A stretch of DNA of 64,000 bases from Crotophaga sulcirostris. Its lineage: Eukaryota > Chordata > Aves > Cuculiformes > Crotophagidae. Below, in pieces: positions 47,601-59,414 of this stretch. The translations under genes were made by a program, and so were the position numbers. Every line of letters starts with the position of its first letter. Positions within the stretch are counted from its first letter, which is position 1. The notes under the pieces are model-generated. The model did no database searches. It was given only the letters and a program-made list of their open reading frames with translations, and was not told the DNA's origin. The DNA lies in assembly GCA_013397455.1 (NCBI GenBank), contig VYZB01000056.1, forward strand, positions 2,947,782 through 3,011,781, given 5' to 3'.

Positions 47601-50600
47601 TTTTTGTTAACAAGGAAAACCTCATTAACATCTGATTTCAAGAACAAACCTCCTGAAACTTGTACTTTTCCAGCCTTCCTCATGCTTACTTTACTGTATA
47701 GGTTAATTATCAAAATATGCTGCACAGCAGCACTGCGGTTCCCTCTCCAGAAAGCTCCTTTTCTAGCATCCTGCGATTCTCTATGACCTCAGAGGGTAAA
47801 GCACTTAAGTTGCCCTTGAAGACAAAAAGAGAAAGTCTTGTTTGAGGTGAAGTCAGTATCTATCCAATTTTCAGCTGCCGTCACATCGAAATGAGAAATC
47901 TGAGGCAGAGCCAGGCACAAATAGCTGATAACAGACTTTCAGGTGCACCTCTTCACTTATCACTTCTAGGGTCACCTCTGTTTCTAAAGACTTGTTTTCC
48001 TTAAAAAAAGATTGCTTAGGACATTTAACAGTGCGGTGTTGTGATAACAAAACCCTGTGAGGCTTTAGTTTTATGCCTGGGCTCTTGCAGAGATGCAGAG
48101 TCTCCTAATGCCGCTATTCCTGAATTTTTCTGAAATAATTTCCTGGATCAGATCAGGCAGAGCTGGGAAGGCAGAGCTCTCCCTGCAGGTGTTTCCCACC
48201 CCATCGTTGTTGTGGAGTGCGATGTGCTGGCCCTTGGGTGCCTGCGGGGTGGTGATGGCTGGGACACAACAGCCAACAGGTCCTCGCTTGTCCCCAGGTC
48301 TGGGACATGAGGTTTCTTCCCTGCCTGCCTGCTCTCTTGCTCATAGGTCTCTTGGGATGAGATGTGACCCTCCAACGGTCCGAGACAGAGCCCAGCACAG
48401 AAAGAGAGTTATGAACTAACTGAGACACAATTTGTTTAGAAACAGGGTGTTTGGCACATACGGAGAGATGCACACAGACTGGTGCACAGATTTGTTTAGC
48501 AAACAATAACCTGTGTTTTGTGCATGAATAAATAATTAACCTTATTTAAAAGAAGAAAAAAAAGTGCCTTTTGCTGTCTACAAACCTCCTCTTCCCTGTC
48601 TGTTGGGCACAGCAGCGTCCCTGAGCTTCCTGTGAGCATGTCCTGTGGCTCAGGAGGTGGCACCTCTGGTGGTGTCCTTTGCCAGCGCTCATCACCAAGT
48701 GGACATGGTGCCCAGGGGACATCCCCCTCCAAATGCTCACGTTTGCTTTACAGTCAAGGTGAAGGCTGTGGGCTTCATTGCCTGACTGCTGCTGGGGAGG
48801 GGGAGAGCAGATCCCCCTCCCAACCTTCTCTTGGTGAGCTGCTGGCTTCGTTCTTGCCCTCCAGCACAATGTTTTTCCATGTTGCATTTTCTCGTGTCTG
48901 CTCTAGCCCAGATCTCTGTAGAACAAGCAAAGGCTCTCTCCCATCTGCTCATGAGATCATTCCTGCGTCTGAACAATCCAGCTCTGAGGAAGCTTTTGTG
49001 GACAGCCAGCTTCCAAGTCCTCAGTTGTGCTCCATCATTTCTGCTTCTGCTCTCAATTAGACTCAGGAAATGCAGTGAACGTACAAGATGTGTCAAGGTG
49101 CTGCAGTTTTGCTTGGCTGAGTGAAGTGTTCTCCTCTGCTCCCCAAGCACATGGCCCAGCAAACATGCTGTTTGCATGTCCAGGGGGCTGATCCCGTTCT
49201 TAATTCAGCCCAGCACCAAAAAGGCTCAAACTCCCCCTCTGATCTGTGTTGCCGTTGCCTCTTAGTCTGCTGCTGCTTCTGCCTCCCCAAGGCATTCCTT
49301 TTGTAACAGCTTTTTTTTGATGCTGAAGGTTGGATGTAACGGGTTTCTTCCTGTTTCCCTGCCCTTACACTGAGGAGTGATCTCTGGAGGAGAAGACTGA
49401 AGCTCTGGGAGGTTTCAGCAGGAGAAAGCTGGGGAAATGAACATGTACTGGGAAGTTAGCACAGCCACCAGAACCCATGCACTGGAACGGCAGGAGCTAA
49501 ATTCAGGCGCAGAGTCAAACACACACCTTCCTATGTAAGGGAATAATGGTATGTAATTGTGGAAACCCTAAGAGCTGCTGTGTATTGTACATTAAACCTG
49601 AAAATATTCTCCTGCTGTCTCTCCAGAGGTGTCCTGACTCTCTTCTGGCCGGTGTGGCAAAATGAGATATTTGAGATTAAATCCAGTGATAGCTCAGTAT
49701 CTTTAAATTAGCCCCATGGCCATTTGGTGGAAAGATAGGTGCTAAGTTCTGGGAACACTTGGTATCTTCAAGCATTCCAGTCCACGTGGCTTAGACCATT
49801 CTTTATTCTTTTTCATTCCAAACCCATCTCTCTTCAGTGCCAGAAAATAACTGTAGGAAAGGACCCAAGATCCCAACCTCATCGGGGATGAATAGGGTAA
49901 GAGAAAAGGGAGGAATTTAGGTTATGTGTGACTTAAACAAAAGGAGCCAAAAATGTCACGCTTGGAGAAGGAAGAGAGGACTCTCAAATATTTTCATGCC
50001 ATTCTTTTCTCCTATAGATGTTTTAAGACATGTTTGGCTCCTGCACAGACCTCCCCTGTTACCAGCACATGTATGTTCACCCCATAGCTTGGCTCCAGCC
50101 TTTGACCTAGAGAAAATGCCTCACTGCTTGCAGGGACCTATTTCAATGAACTCCCATTATTTCTTCTGCAGGTTTAAGCTCCTCCTGCCATTCCATCAAG
50201 TTTCCTTGTTCCTGTAATACTCTTGTTCTCACCAGTCAGACACATCACATCCTTGTTTTCTTTGCACTGTAAAGTTTCCCTGTGGTGTCTGACCTGGCAC
50301 CTCCCTTGATGCTGGTCAGCAGGAGCCTCTGTGAGCTTGGGACTGATAGTGGCTCCTGAATAGTGACCAGATCCCAGGCAGAGCTGCCTCCTTCCATCAT
50401 GCCCAAATTCCCAGGGCCAAATATGAGGCAGAGAAAAGGATCCTCCATATGTGCCTTGCCAAATACTCGCAGATGCAAGCCCAGATGGCAGCTCCCACTC
50501 TGCAGTACCTTCTCTCTGTTCTTTTCACGGTGTCGGAAGCCTTCTTTGGTATCAGATGCTGAGTGTGTGTTTGCTGTTTATGTGCAGAGAGACTGGAGCT

Positions 50601-50880
50601 CCTATTTCAGAGCAGGAATGGAAATGGAAGAGCAATCATTTGTGCTCATTGCTAATTTGAATACTATTTTTTTTTAGCTCCAGCATCAGCAGATCTACCT
50701 TTGAATAAGAAGGAAGGACACAGCGTGTCAGCTTGCCCGTGTGTTTTCACACCACTTTACACCTTGTTTTGGACTAGTAAGGCTGATCTCAGCATAGGCC
50801 AGTCTGGGATCCAGCCCATTTCATCCTGGTGGCAGAGTGGGTCTCTGCCTGCCCTCGCCTGCCTGCACTGCCAATGGGGA
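44700..50880. other. Longest CR1-free interval, no gene recognised
   Basis: Over 6.1 kb no repeat family is recognised. The composition is mixed: GC-richer at 45180-45400 and 47200-47560, AT-richer at 45480-45560, 46610-46760 and 47590-47720. Open frames up to 162 codons occur on both strands with no domain or splice chain. Confidence 0.45.
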
Positions 50881-51425
50881 TCACAGAATCACAGAATGTC
50901 CTTGGTGGCCAGGGACCCACAAGGACCATCGAGTCCAACTCCTGTCCCTGCACAGGACAACCCCAACATTTACACCGTGTGGCTGAGGTTGTTGGCCAAA
51001 TGCTGCTGCAATACTGCCAGGCTTGGTGTGACTGCTTCCCTGGGGAGCTGTTCCAGTGCTCCACCACCTTCTGGGTGAAGGAACTTTTCCTAATGTCCAA
51101 CCTAACCCTGCCCTGGCACATCTTCCTGCCATTCCCTCAGGTCCTATCATTGGTCACCACAGAGAAGAGCTCAGTGCCTGCTCTTCCTCCTCCCTTGTGA
51201 GGAAGCTGTAGACCACGATGAGGTCTCCCCTCAACCTCCTCTTCTCCAGGCTGAGCAAACCAAGTGACTTCAGCTGCTCCTCATACAGCTTCCCCTCTAA
51301 ACCCTTCACCATCTTTGTGGCCTCCTCTGAACGCTCTCCAGTAGCTTTAGATCCTTTTTATACTGCAGTGCTCAAACCTGCACCCAATATTCGAGGTGGG
51401 GCTGCACCAGTGTGCAGTAGGGTGG
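50881..51425 (-). mobile_element. CR1 LINE 3' fragment of a divergent class, antisense, long
   Basis: It begins tcacagaatcacagaatg and 'tccttggtggccaggga', then 'aaggaccatcgagtccaac'. It continues through 'tgctccaccaccttctggg', 'ctaatgtccaacctaaccc', 'gatgaggtctcccctcaac' and 'cttctccaggctgagcaaa' to 'cgaggtggggctgcacc'. About 545 bp survive, the second longest copy. The class differs from the dominant one both at the 3' end and in the antisense word 'caacctaaccctgccctgg'. The right limit is approximate. Confidence 0.93.
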
Positions 51426-52246
51426 ATGTGGCAGAGCCTCCTGGGTGCTGTTGGAGCAGAGCTCCTACCTGATGCACCTCTGGGTGGCCAGGGCACGCCG
51501 AAACCCAGAGCAATTATTCAACTAATTCCTGTAGTGTTGCGAAGTGGGCGCGATGCCGTGCAGGCTGCTTCCCATCGAGCTTGTGCTTGCCAGAGAGTTG
51601 TTAGTGATGCCTTGCCAAAGGCGATCGCTCCCCGCGGCCGGGCTGTGCCCACGCCAAAGCAGCCCTTCCCGTGGGCGAGGGAGGTGCTCGAGCGCCGCAG
51701 CGCTGACACCCCGCGCTGGCTGGCATCAGCCAGGGACATCTGTGACCCCGCTGCCAGCCCCGAGGGAAGGGAATACCTGTCAGCCTGCCAGGGCCCTCAG
51801 ATGTCTCTTTCTTACAAAGAAGATTTTGGGATAAAAGGTTCAGTCTAATTTATTCCATGAGTCTAACAGTTAAGCATTCAATTACAATATTGGAAACAGC
51901 TTTGCAAAAGAACAGCATAGGAAAAACAGGGAGGACTCATCGAGCTCGGTGGTGCTGGGCATCTCTGCCCTTGCTCCACAAGCTCATCCCTCTTGGGGTT
52001 CTTCTGTCACAACTTTTGACAGAGGCGTTTTGCCCCAAAAACACAGACGTGATTCCTGTTACCGTTCCCATCTGTGGGAAATCTCCCTCTTGAGCTCCTA
52101 CCTCTTACTCCCTGGGAAAACAGCTTCAAAAATTGATCAATTAATTGTCCAAGTTCTGGTAGAACTGCAGAAGTTTCCCATCCTCCCCTTCTTATCCTGC
52201 TGCTCCAAAAACCTGGGAAAAAACAAATTGGTTTGAGACAGGTGAA
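51426..52246. other. Spacer holding a CpG-island-like patch
   Basis: Between two CR1 copies. It includes the CpG-rich patch at 51540-51764 and then ordinary AT-richer DNA. A 150-codon plus-strand frame (51396-51848) starts inside CR1 antisense sequence and crosses the CpG patch; its product is not recognised. Confidence 0.5.
51540..51764. promoter_or_regulatory. Compact CpG-island-like patch
   Basis: About 21 CpG were counted by hand in 225 bp, with G+C judged above 60 percent. By estimate this reaches the classical CpG-island thresholds (length over 200 bp, observed/expected over 0.6). It includes GCGATCGC (51621-51628), CCCGCGGCCGG and CTCGAGCGCCGCAGCGC. It lies alone, about 100 bp from a CR1. 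It may be an unannotated promoter, an unmethylated enhancer or the relic of a GC-rich exon; the sequence does not decide. Confidence 0.45.
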
Positions 52247-52580
52247 TTCAGCCTAGAGAAGAGAAGGATCCAGGGAGACCTTAGAGCAGCCTCCCAGTAC
52301 TGAAAAGGGCTCCAGGAAATCTGGGGAGGGGCTCTTGATCAGGGAGTGCAGAGATAGCTGAAAGGGGGGAGATTGAGATGAGATCTTAGGAAGAAATGTT
52401 TTCCTGTGAGGGTGTGGAGGCCCTGGCCCAGGTTGCCCAGAGCAGTGGCGGCTGCCCCATCCCTGGAGGTGTTCAAGGCCAGGTTGGATGGGGCTTTGAG
52501 ACCCTGATTGCCCATTGCAGGGGATAGAACTGGATGGGTTTTGAGGTCCCTTCCAACCCAAACCATTCTGTGATTCTATG
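52247..52580 (+). mobile_element. CR1 LINE 3' fragment, sense, 'TGA-tail' lineage
   Basis: It starts 'aattcagcctagagaagag' and ends 'cccaaaccattctgtgattctatg'. It carries the word gattgagatgagat with an aligned TGA at 52379-52381, as in the copies at 7499 and 10610. Two internal losses are visible by comparison: the 'ataggatgaggggaatgg' block near 52353 and the 'cagtgggaggtgtcc' block near 52510. Confidence 0.95.
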
Positions 52581-55500
52581 ACCTGTGACCTGTCTAGGGG
52601 TCACCAGTGCTCCCACTGCCAGAAGCTGCCTGCGTGGTTTGGGCATTCCAGTTCAGGACCAGTGGCGCACATGGAGATCAGGACACAGGGACACAGCCAT
52701 ACCTGCTGGACTCCAATTTGTTGATTATAGACACTGACTTTCAGGAGCAGCAAATTCATTCAATTTAAATAAACAAATCTGGAAAATAGAGGTTTGTAAT
52801 TGAAATGCTGAGAGATTCTTATCGATAGCATCAGAAGGTGCAGTGTTGTAATAAGCAGTCCCTCTCAGATGCTAGGAGTTATTGAGGTTGCTCCATATCT
52901 ATGACAGTTTAATCAGATCTTGAAAATCAGGGACATTATATTTTGCACCTGCTCGTGGAAAAAAAATGAATGATGCGGCTCCCTGTCATGGATCTTTTAT
53001 GCACAAGGCAGGCTACCGAGAGTACATAATTCAGAGAAGAAATGGAATTACACCATGAATGAAGACTAAACCCAGAGTGTGGTTGAATGTCACACCAGGT
53101 GGAAGAGGAGCATCTCTTCTTTCCTCTCATCCAGCCTTGACAGATAAGACGCAGTTGAAATTTATGGAGGTTCTTCCACTTCCAGGGAAGAAAGGGGGCT
53201 GTGAGCACCATATATGCGAGAAGATTTTGAAGAGAATATTTCAGAGATAAGTGGCCCTGGTTAGGATGACCAGGACATGGGAACAAATATATTTGTTTTT
53301 CTGCTCCCTTTACCGTCTGGGTATATGTGAATATGCTTGCTAAGTTTGTGCATTTACTTATCCTATTGTCAGTACTTAAAATGCATGAAAAATACACAGC
53401 CAGAGGGTTTAAATACAAATCTGTTAACTTATAAGTGGCCTTAACATCTGTGAAAGGTTCCAGGTCCTTAGACAAGAAGCGAAATAATGGATTTACTTTT
53501 GATTTCTAAAACACCACCCAGAGGTGAGGAGTGAATTCAGCAGAAATCAGGATGGATTTGCTTTCATTTTCCTGCGGAAGAGCAAAAGCAGAGATGTCAA
53601 AGAGAGTTCATCATTCAAGTGCATCCATTATCTGTCCAGCCAGGATATGGGAGACCTCAGCAGGAAGCCAATACCTGCAGAAAAGCCCTGTGGAGCCTGG
53701 CACAGGGTGTCTGGATCTCATCAGTTCCCCCTCTACAATCTACAGGGACATTAAATGTGTAGAAGCACACTTACACAGGATTCACCCTACAGCAATAAAT
53801 GTTTACCCACCGGTTCCACAGACATTAGAAACCGACATTGTTTTCTTTGATTAATCAGTGAACTAAAGAGCTAATAATGCCATTCTTAGGGGCCTCGACG
53901 TGTGCTCACCCAAACTCCATGCTCTGAGATGAGCTCCTTGCCTAAAGTGGTGCCAGCAAAAGCCATTGCTCCTTGGTTCAAGCAGACCCATCTGGGCTGT
54001 GTCCATCCGTGACCCCACAGCAACAGCATTTGTCACCTGCCCAGCCTGAACAGTGACTTCTTGTAGGGCGCTGGTCGCTGCCAATCCCCAGTGCTAAAAT
54101 GAGCTTACAAAATGGACATAAATACTGCTGAATGATGAGTAGATCTGAAGAAGCCACAACCTGGTCATGGAAAGAAAGGATAAAACAGTCACAGCAGATT
54201 ATTTGTTTAGCTCTGGCAATAGAAATGGCCATATCCAAATAGGCACAAAACTTCTGCAGATTTTCTGGTGTTGAGTATTCAAACTAGAGTTCTTCTCTTT
54301 TGCCTTTGCTCTGCCTTGGGTACAAGGAGATCAGACAAAGGCAGAGATGCTGGAAAGGAAGAGGCCTTTGCAGCAGCTGCCATGCCTTGTCTCTTGACCC
54401 AGGAGGGCCTTCAGACCAGTGATGAGACCTCCTGAGAAGGTTCCCTAAGCAAGACTAACTTATGGTCACCCCGTCTGCCAACAGAGACTCATTGCTATGG
54501 ATCATCTTTGTTTACAGGAAAGGAAAATATTTTTGTGGAGCCCATTAAGTGACTGTCCTTAAGAGCTGTGTGAGTTCAGTAGTGGACACAAAAGGGAGAA
54601 GACCAAGGGTGATGCCATGCAGCACTAACAAAATAAGAGGCTCTCTTGATTCTCTTGCACCAGCAAGGGTTCTGTAAGAAGACTCTGAGCTATTGATAAG
54701 CCAGAGGGAACAAAAGGTCTTTTTCCTGTTGGCGTTTGTGTAGCTGTTCTGACCCAGGTGAAATACCTACCTTGCTCACATGCTCGCTGACTCTGGATGG
54801 CCTCCTAACAACCAAGTACTGGCAAAGAGCACAAAACATGCCCACTCCCCTCCACAGTGAGCACTAGTCCTCACCTGACTGCTTGCCACATGGTGTGGTA
54901 TTCCGTGGGATGCTGCAGGAGCAGGGACCAGCTGAGCAGCCAAAAAAGTGGACTGTGATGTCCTGACCCTCAGTGTGAGCCCTGGAGGCAGGAGCACAGT
55001 GGGACAGGAACCTTTTCCCACACTCAGAGGCTGCATTCCCTTTTTTCTCTTCTGAAGCCCGTCAATTTTTCTCTCTCAGTTGGAACCAGTTGTCATCCTT
55101 CCATCCATCCCACACTGACTTTTCAGTCCTCTGAAAGCCTTTTCAATCCTTTTCTGCCTTCCCAAAATAGCACATGCTTCTGCTGGCATTTTCCCTGGCT
55201 GCCACGTGGGAAGCAAGCCTGCCCTCTTCAGAGATTTCACACCTCCAGGAGGAGGGTGTGCTTCCCATCAGAGACCAGCCGCTGCTGGCAGAAATCTCCT
55301 CCTCTGCAGAAGTCCGCAAGCCCAGAAGGATTCTTACAGCAAATCTTTTCCCTTGCTGGAGCGATGTGATAACTCTTGGACAGGGTCTCTTCTAAAGAAC
55401 TTGTCACAGGGGAGAACTCCACTTTGAAGTTCTTAATCCCACTCTTCCCTCTGAATGAGCTCCCCAGGACAGAGAGCTTGTCGTTCTCCACCAAACTGAA

Positions 55501-55834
55501 ATGCTTAAAAAAGGAAAATCTTAAATATTAATGGAGATTCTTGCAGTGTTTTTGAGGAAGCACTGTGAAACAGAAAGTGCTCCAGGAAACCACCATGGAT
55601 GTGTGGTACCCAAGCTACTGAAAGCAGGCACCCAAACATCTGCAACAAAACCAGAACCCTGGGCCTTGATATCCCTTCTTAGGTAGGGCTGTTTCTGCAG
55701 AATGGTTTGGCAAAGGGGATAAAGTTGGCCTTTTGGCATCTTCTGAGGGTTTCATCATGATTACCGGTGATTGCATCCTGGCAGTGGTGCACATCGGAGT
55801 TTACTTGCTGCAAGGTGCTAGAGCCCAGGTAGGT
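52581..55834. other. Non-coding interval, no recognised repeat
   Basis: No gene is recognised. About 52720-52940 and 53280-53480 are AT-rich and repeat-free. The minus-strand frame of 179 codons at 52936-53475 lies mostly in that AT-rich part and has no recognised domain. The remainder is mixed. Confidence 0.5.
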
Positions 55835-55940
55835 GTTGGGATGCCTGATCTAGAGAAGTGTTCCTGCCCACAGCAGGAGAGATGGACTGGATGATCTTTA
55901 CTGGTTCCTTCCAACCCAAACTAGTCTGTGATCTTATGAT
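55835..55940 (+). mobile_element. CR1 LINE 3' tip, sense, degraded
   Basis: 'gttgggatgcctgatctag', 'gaagtgttcctgcccacag', 'atggactggatgatctttac', then 'ccaacccaaactagtctgtg' and 'atcttatgat'. About 100 bp of a diverged 3' end. Confidence 0.85.
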
Positions 55941-58900
55941 CTGGGGCACTAATAGTCTCATGGCTGCAGAAAGGAACATGGTGACTCCTGGCCAGCACCA
56001 AGCTCCTCCCAGGCAACTATGAGACAGGGTTATAGTGGCCATGGCTGCAGAAAGGGCCAGGGAAGATGACGGAGAGGAGGCTGGGGAGGGGCTGGCACCA
56101 AAAGCGTTCCTGCTGGCCTTGGCACAAGTGTCGATGGGAGTCCCATCAGATCAAGCCTTTCCTTGTCTCCATTTTAATGCCATCCAGCAGAGCCAAGAGC
56201 CTGGTTTTGTTATTTAAAAGAACCTGTTTGTAGCGGGCAGGAAAGCCCACCCGGGAGCACTCCCAGCTTTGGAGAGAAATGCGGAGCTGTGCGCTACTTG
56301 TGGCATTCTTAGGATCATGACATGAGAACTGCACTGCCGAACCTTCCCAGTGACGGCCAACCCCCACGTGCTCGCAGCTACCGCTGTGAATTGTGAATCA
56401 AGAAAAATCCTGAAAAAAAAAACCCGCCCCAAAAGCAAACAAAGAATTTCCCTGGCTTTTTCTGTCCCCACAAGCGAGAACTGGCAAGCAGGAGAAGGGG
56501 AGCCACCGGTGCTGGTGTTTGACAAATGCATCGGTCAAAACGCGGGAGCAAGGCAGTCACATCTGATGCCTGCAGTGACCCTTTCTCTTGCATGTGTTAA
56601 TATGGGCATGTTCGGTAAGCAGATTCATTCATCTTGTCCGCAAATGTTACTTTAAATCCAGGTGGTTCAGTGTAAGAGACAGTTTAGAAATTATGTAGCT
56701 TTCTGACTGATGAGCTCCTTTACTGTTGCCATCATTCCCCTAATAATTATGCCCATGCACAGCTCTGTGTTTGATTGTGCTGGAAGATGGATTCACGTTT
56801 CCTGCAGGCATGCTGGATGAAATGACTTCCGTTTCAAAGCTCTGTTTGCAAAGTTCCCTTTGTTCCTGCTGTGAAATTCCTGCGTCGAGCAGAGCCCATT
56901 CTGCTCTGCGACGCTTTTGAACACCATCTGGGTGGGTTCCCTGGGTTGCCTTCGGATTGTTCTCAGGATGCAGTCGGTGCTTGTCATTCAGGCTGATGCA
57001 TAGGCCAACAAAATAACACAGAGAATAATGTTTTGGTTTAATCTGTCAAAGAAAGAAAGAAGGAACTCAGTTTGAGAGCTGGGCTTTGGGCACTTGGTCT
57101 GTATTTTACCTTTTCAAATGCCTGCTCCCCGGACACAAGTCTGGCTGCCTGAATCAGACCTGGTGCTGATGAACTTAGTCAGCTGGTACTGGATGGTAAA
57201 TAAGAAGAGGACCAGGAGTCCTTTCCTCCTTCTTTTGCACCTCCAAACCCCTTCTTTTCTGGTGCTTGTCATGTACTCAGCACAGACCTCCTGCCCAGAG
57301 AAGCTCCCTGGCTTCCCTGCACAAGCCAGTTGCATGTTTCCTTTGCTGGAAGGAAAGCCAGAGCTGCCTGTGGGCTCCTGGTGGCCCAGACCAGGCAAAG
57401 AGGCCTCTCGAGCATCTGCCTCGAGGACGATGGCATTCTGCATACAGCTGCCTGTGCCTGCTGTGCGCTGGCCAGGCGGGAACCGGGCATTCACTGCCCT
57501 GGGAGAGCATCACTGCCCAGGATGCTCAGAGAGGCACTGCACACAGCTGGGGAAAGGCACTTTTTACTGCTGAATGTAGCACACAAAGCAGTCAGACTGC
57601 GAATGGGACTTTTTATTTCCAGTCCAGAGGTTGTTTAGGTGGTGCTGTGTGCTGCAGAGCCTCACTGCCTGCAAGCAGGAGCAGCCCTACAACCAGGACA
57701 CCTGGTGATGAAACCTCTCACTGTTGCACAACAGCAAGGAGGTTTGTTTGATTCACACCTTATTGCTTCCTGGGCTTTTAACACTGAAGGGAAACACAGC
57801 AATGGAATATAAACATGTTTGTGTCAGCTCAGAGCACGTTTTATAATAAGCATTTGAGATGGGTTTGGGTATCAGGAGGGTCAGTAGTGGGATGTTACAG
57901 GCAGTCACAACTCCAAGGGCAGTGAATTTACCAAAGAAGAGATTTGCAGGTCAGGTTGGTAGAGCTGTGAAGAGAATTTCACCCATCACAGCTGTGAGTG
58001 CAACACAAAGTGTGTTGGAAAATGCCCATCCTGCGGGACTGGATGTGACCGACGTTGCTCTGATGATACACAGAGGTATCAGTGTAGCAGGAGGCACCCA
58101 GCATCCCTGGGCCTGACCCAGCCATGCCCTCTCCTCGGAGACTCATCCCAGGACTGGAGGTGGAGCAGGCAGGCCCATGGGGACTCTGAGTCCCTGGTGG
58201 TGCTGGTCATCACAGGTAAGCACCCACACATTCCCAAGTATTAAACCAACATTGACTTGAAGACACAGCACAGTAAGCTTGTTTTAGGCTTTTTCTGCTG
58301 AAATTTTGTCGCTCTGAAATGACTGTGGGGCAGTCTCAGAACCCTGGATTCTGAAGTTGTGTAAGCTCTATATTCAAACAGTGTCATGATAAACAACTTC
58401 AGCCTCCTGTACAAAACTGCTTGCATCAATGCTAAACCAGGACTGAAATACAGGTGAAAATGAAAAATGCGTCTCTATCTCTTGTTTTCTGTGTGCTGGG
58501 GCTGAGTGTAAATGCTAAATTCAGTAAGGATGGGAATTAGACAGCACGACTACATTGCGATTGTGAGTGTGACAAAAGAAAAACAAAGCTTTTGGCTTAC
58601 TTGGTGTGCGGGGGTAACGGAACTATTGCGCATTTCAGGAAAAATATCAGCTTACACATCTTTCCTGACCTGAGCAGCAGACAGCAGTAAATAGGATCTG
58701 AGCCCTTACCAGGCTGTATTGGACCAAGGTTTGTCTGGTCTCATGTCCTGTGTTTGGCAGGGAAGTGAACTGAAAGAATTCCTCATGAATGCAGTCAAAA
58801 AGGATAAGCTCTGTTCAGCTCCCCCGCATTTAGCAGCTGACACGTGGAGCATCCATGGTCCTTTATAAGTTATTGCCCTTTGGATGGTGGCTGTTTGTGC

Positions 58901-58997
58901 TTTGATCTGTCTCACCTCCTCCTGCCTGACCCATACAGTGTTCCCAACCTGACAGATCTCTTGGGGCACTGAGCTCCACCGGTTAACAAACATATTT
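55941..58997. other. Non-coding interval with a GC-capped hairpin
   Basis: No gene is recognised. The region 56640-56920 is AT-balanced and conserved-looking, and contains the hairpin at 56882-56914. A short (AAAG)3 lies at 57048-57060. At 57090-57600 open frames overlap on both strands, the usual result in GC-richer sequence; none is recognised. Confidence 0.45.
56882..56914. repeat. Hairpin with 11-bp stem and 2-nt bulge
   Basis: GCGTCG, bulge AG, then CAGAG pairs with CTCTGCGACGC across a 9-nt loop (CCCATTCTG). The stem contains two CpG on each arm, unusual for the surrounding DNA. Confidence 0.75.
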
Positions 58998-59414
58998 GAC
59001 AGGCTGAGAGCGTTGGGGTTGTTCAACCTGGAGAAGAAAAGGCTCCGGGGAGACCTTAGAGCAGCTTCCAGTACTGAAAGGGGCTCCAGGAAAGCTGGGG
59101 AGGGGCTTTTTACAAAGGCAAGTAGTGATAGGATGAGGGGAAATGGCTTTAAATTGGAAGGGGGAAGATTTAGGTTAGGCAGAAATTCTTCGTGATGAGG
59201 TGGGGAGTCCCTGGCCCAGGTTGCCCAGAGCAGTGGTGGCTGCCCCATCCCTGGAAGCGTTCAAGGCAAGGTTGGATGGGGATTTGAGCCCCCTGATCCA
59301 GTAGGAGGTGTTCCTGCCCATGGCAGCGGGTTGGTGCTGGATGGGCTTTGAGGTCCTTTCCAACGCAAACCATTCCATGATTCTGTGATTCTATGTTTCT
59401 ATGATCCTATGATA
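58998..59414 (+). mobile_element. CR1 LINE 3' fragment, sense, with long octamer tail
   Basis: It starts 'gacaggctgagagcgttggg', contains 'ttcaacctggagaagaaaagg' and 'gctccaggaaagctgggg', and ends in a degenerate octamer series (attctgtg, attctatg, tttctatg, atcctatg) at about 59380-59414. A deletion near 59175 removes the block that normally reads 'cattaggaa' and shifts the ORF2 tail frame. The octamer tail is the longest in the window. Confidence 0.95.

Noticed and set aside
51396..51848. 150-codon frame over the CpG patch as a protein gene
   Set aside because: It starts in antisense CR1, and CpG-rich DNA is naturally stop-poor; the peptide has no recognised family.
52936..53475. 179-codon minus-strand frame
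   Set aside because: It lies in AT-rich conserved-looking DNA, but its product has no recognisable domain and there are no convincing splice sites at both ends.
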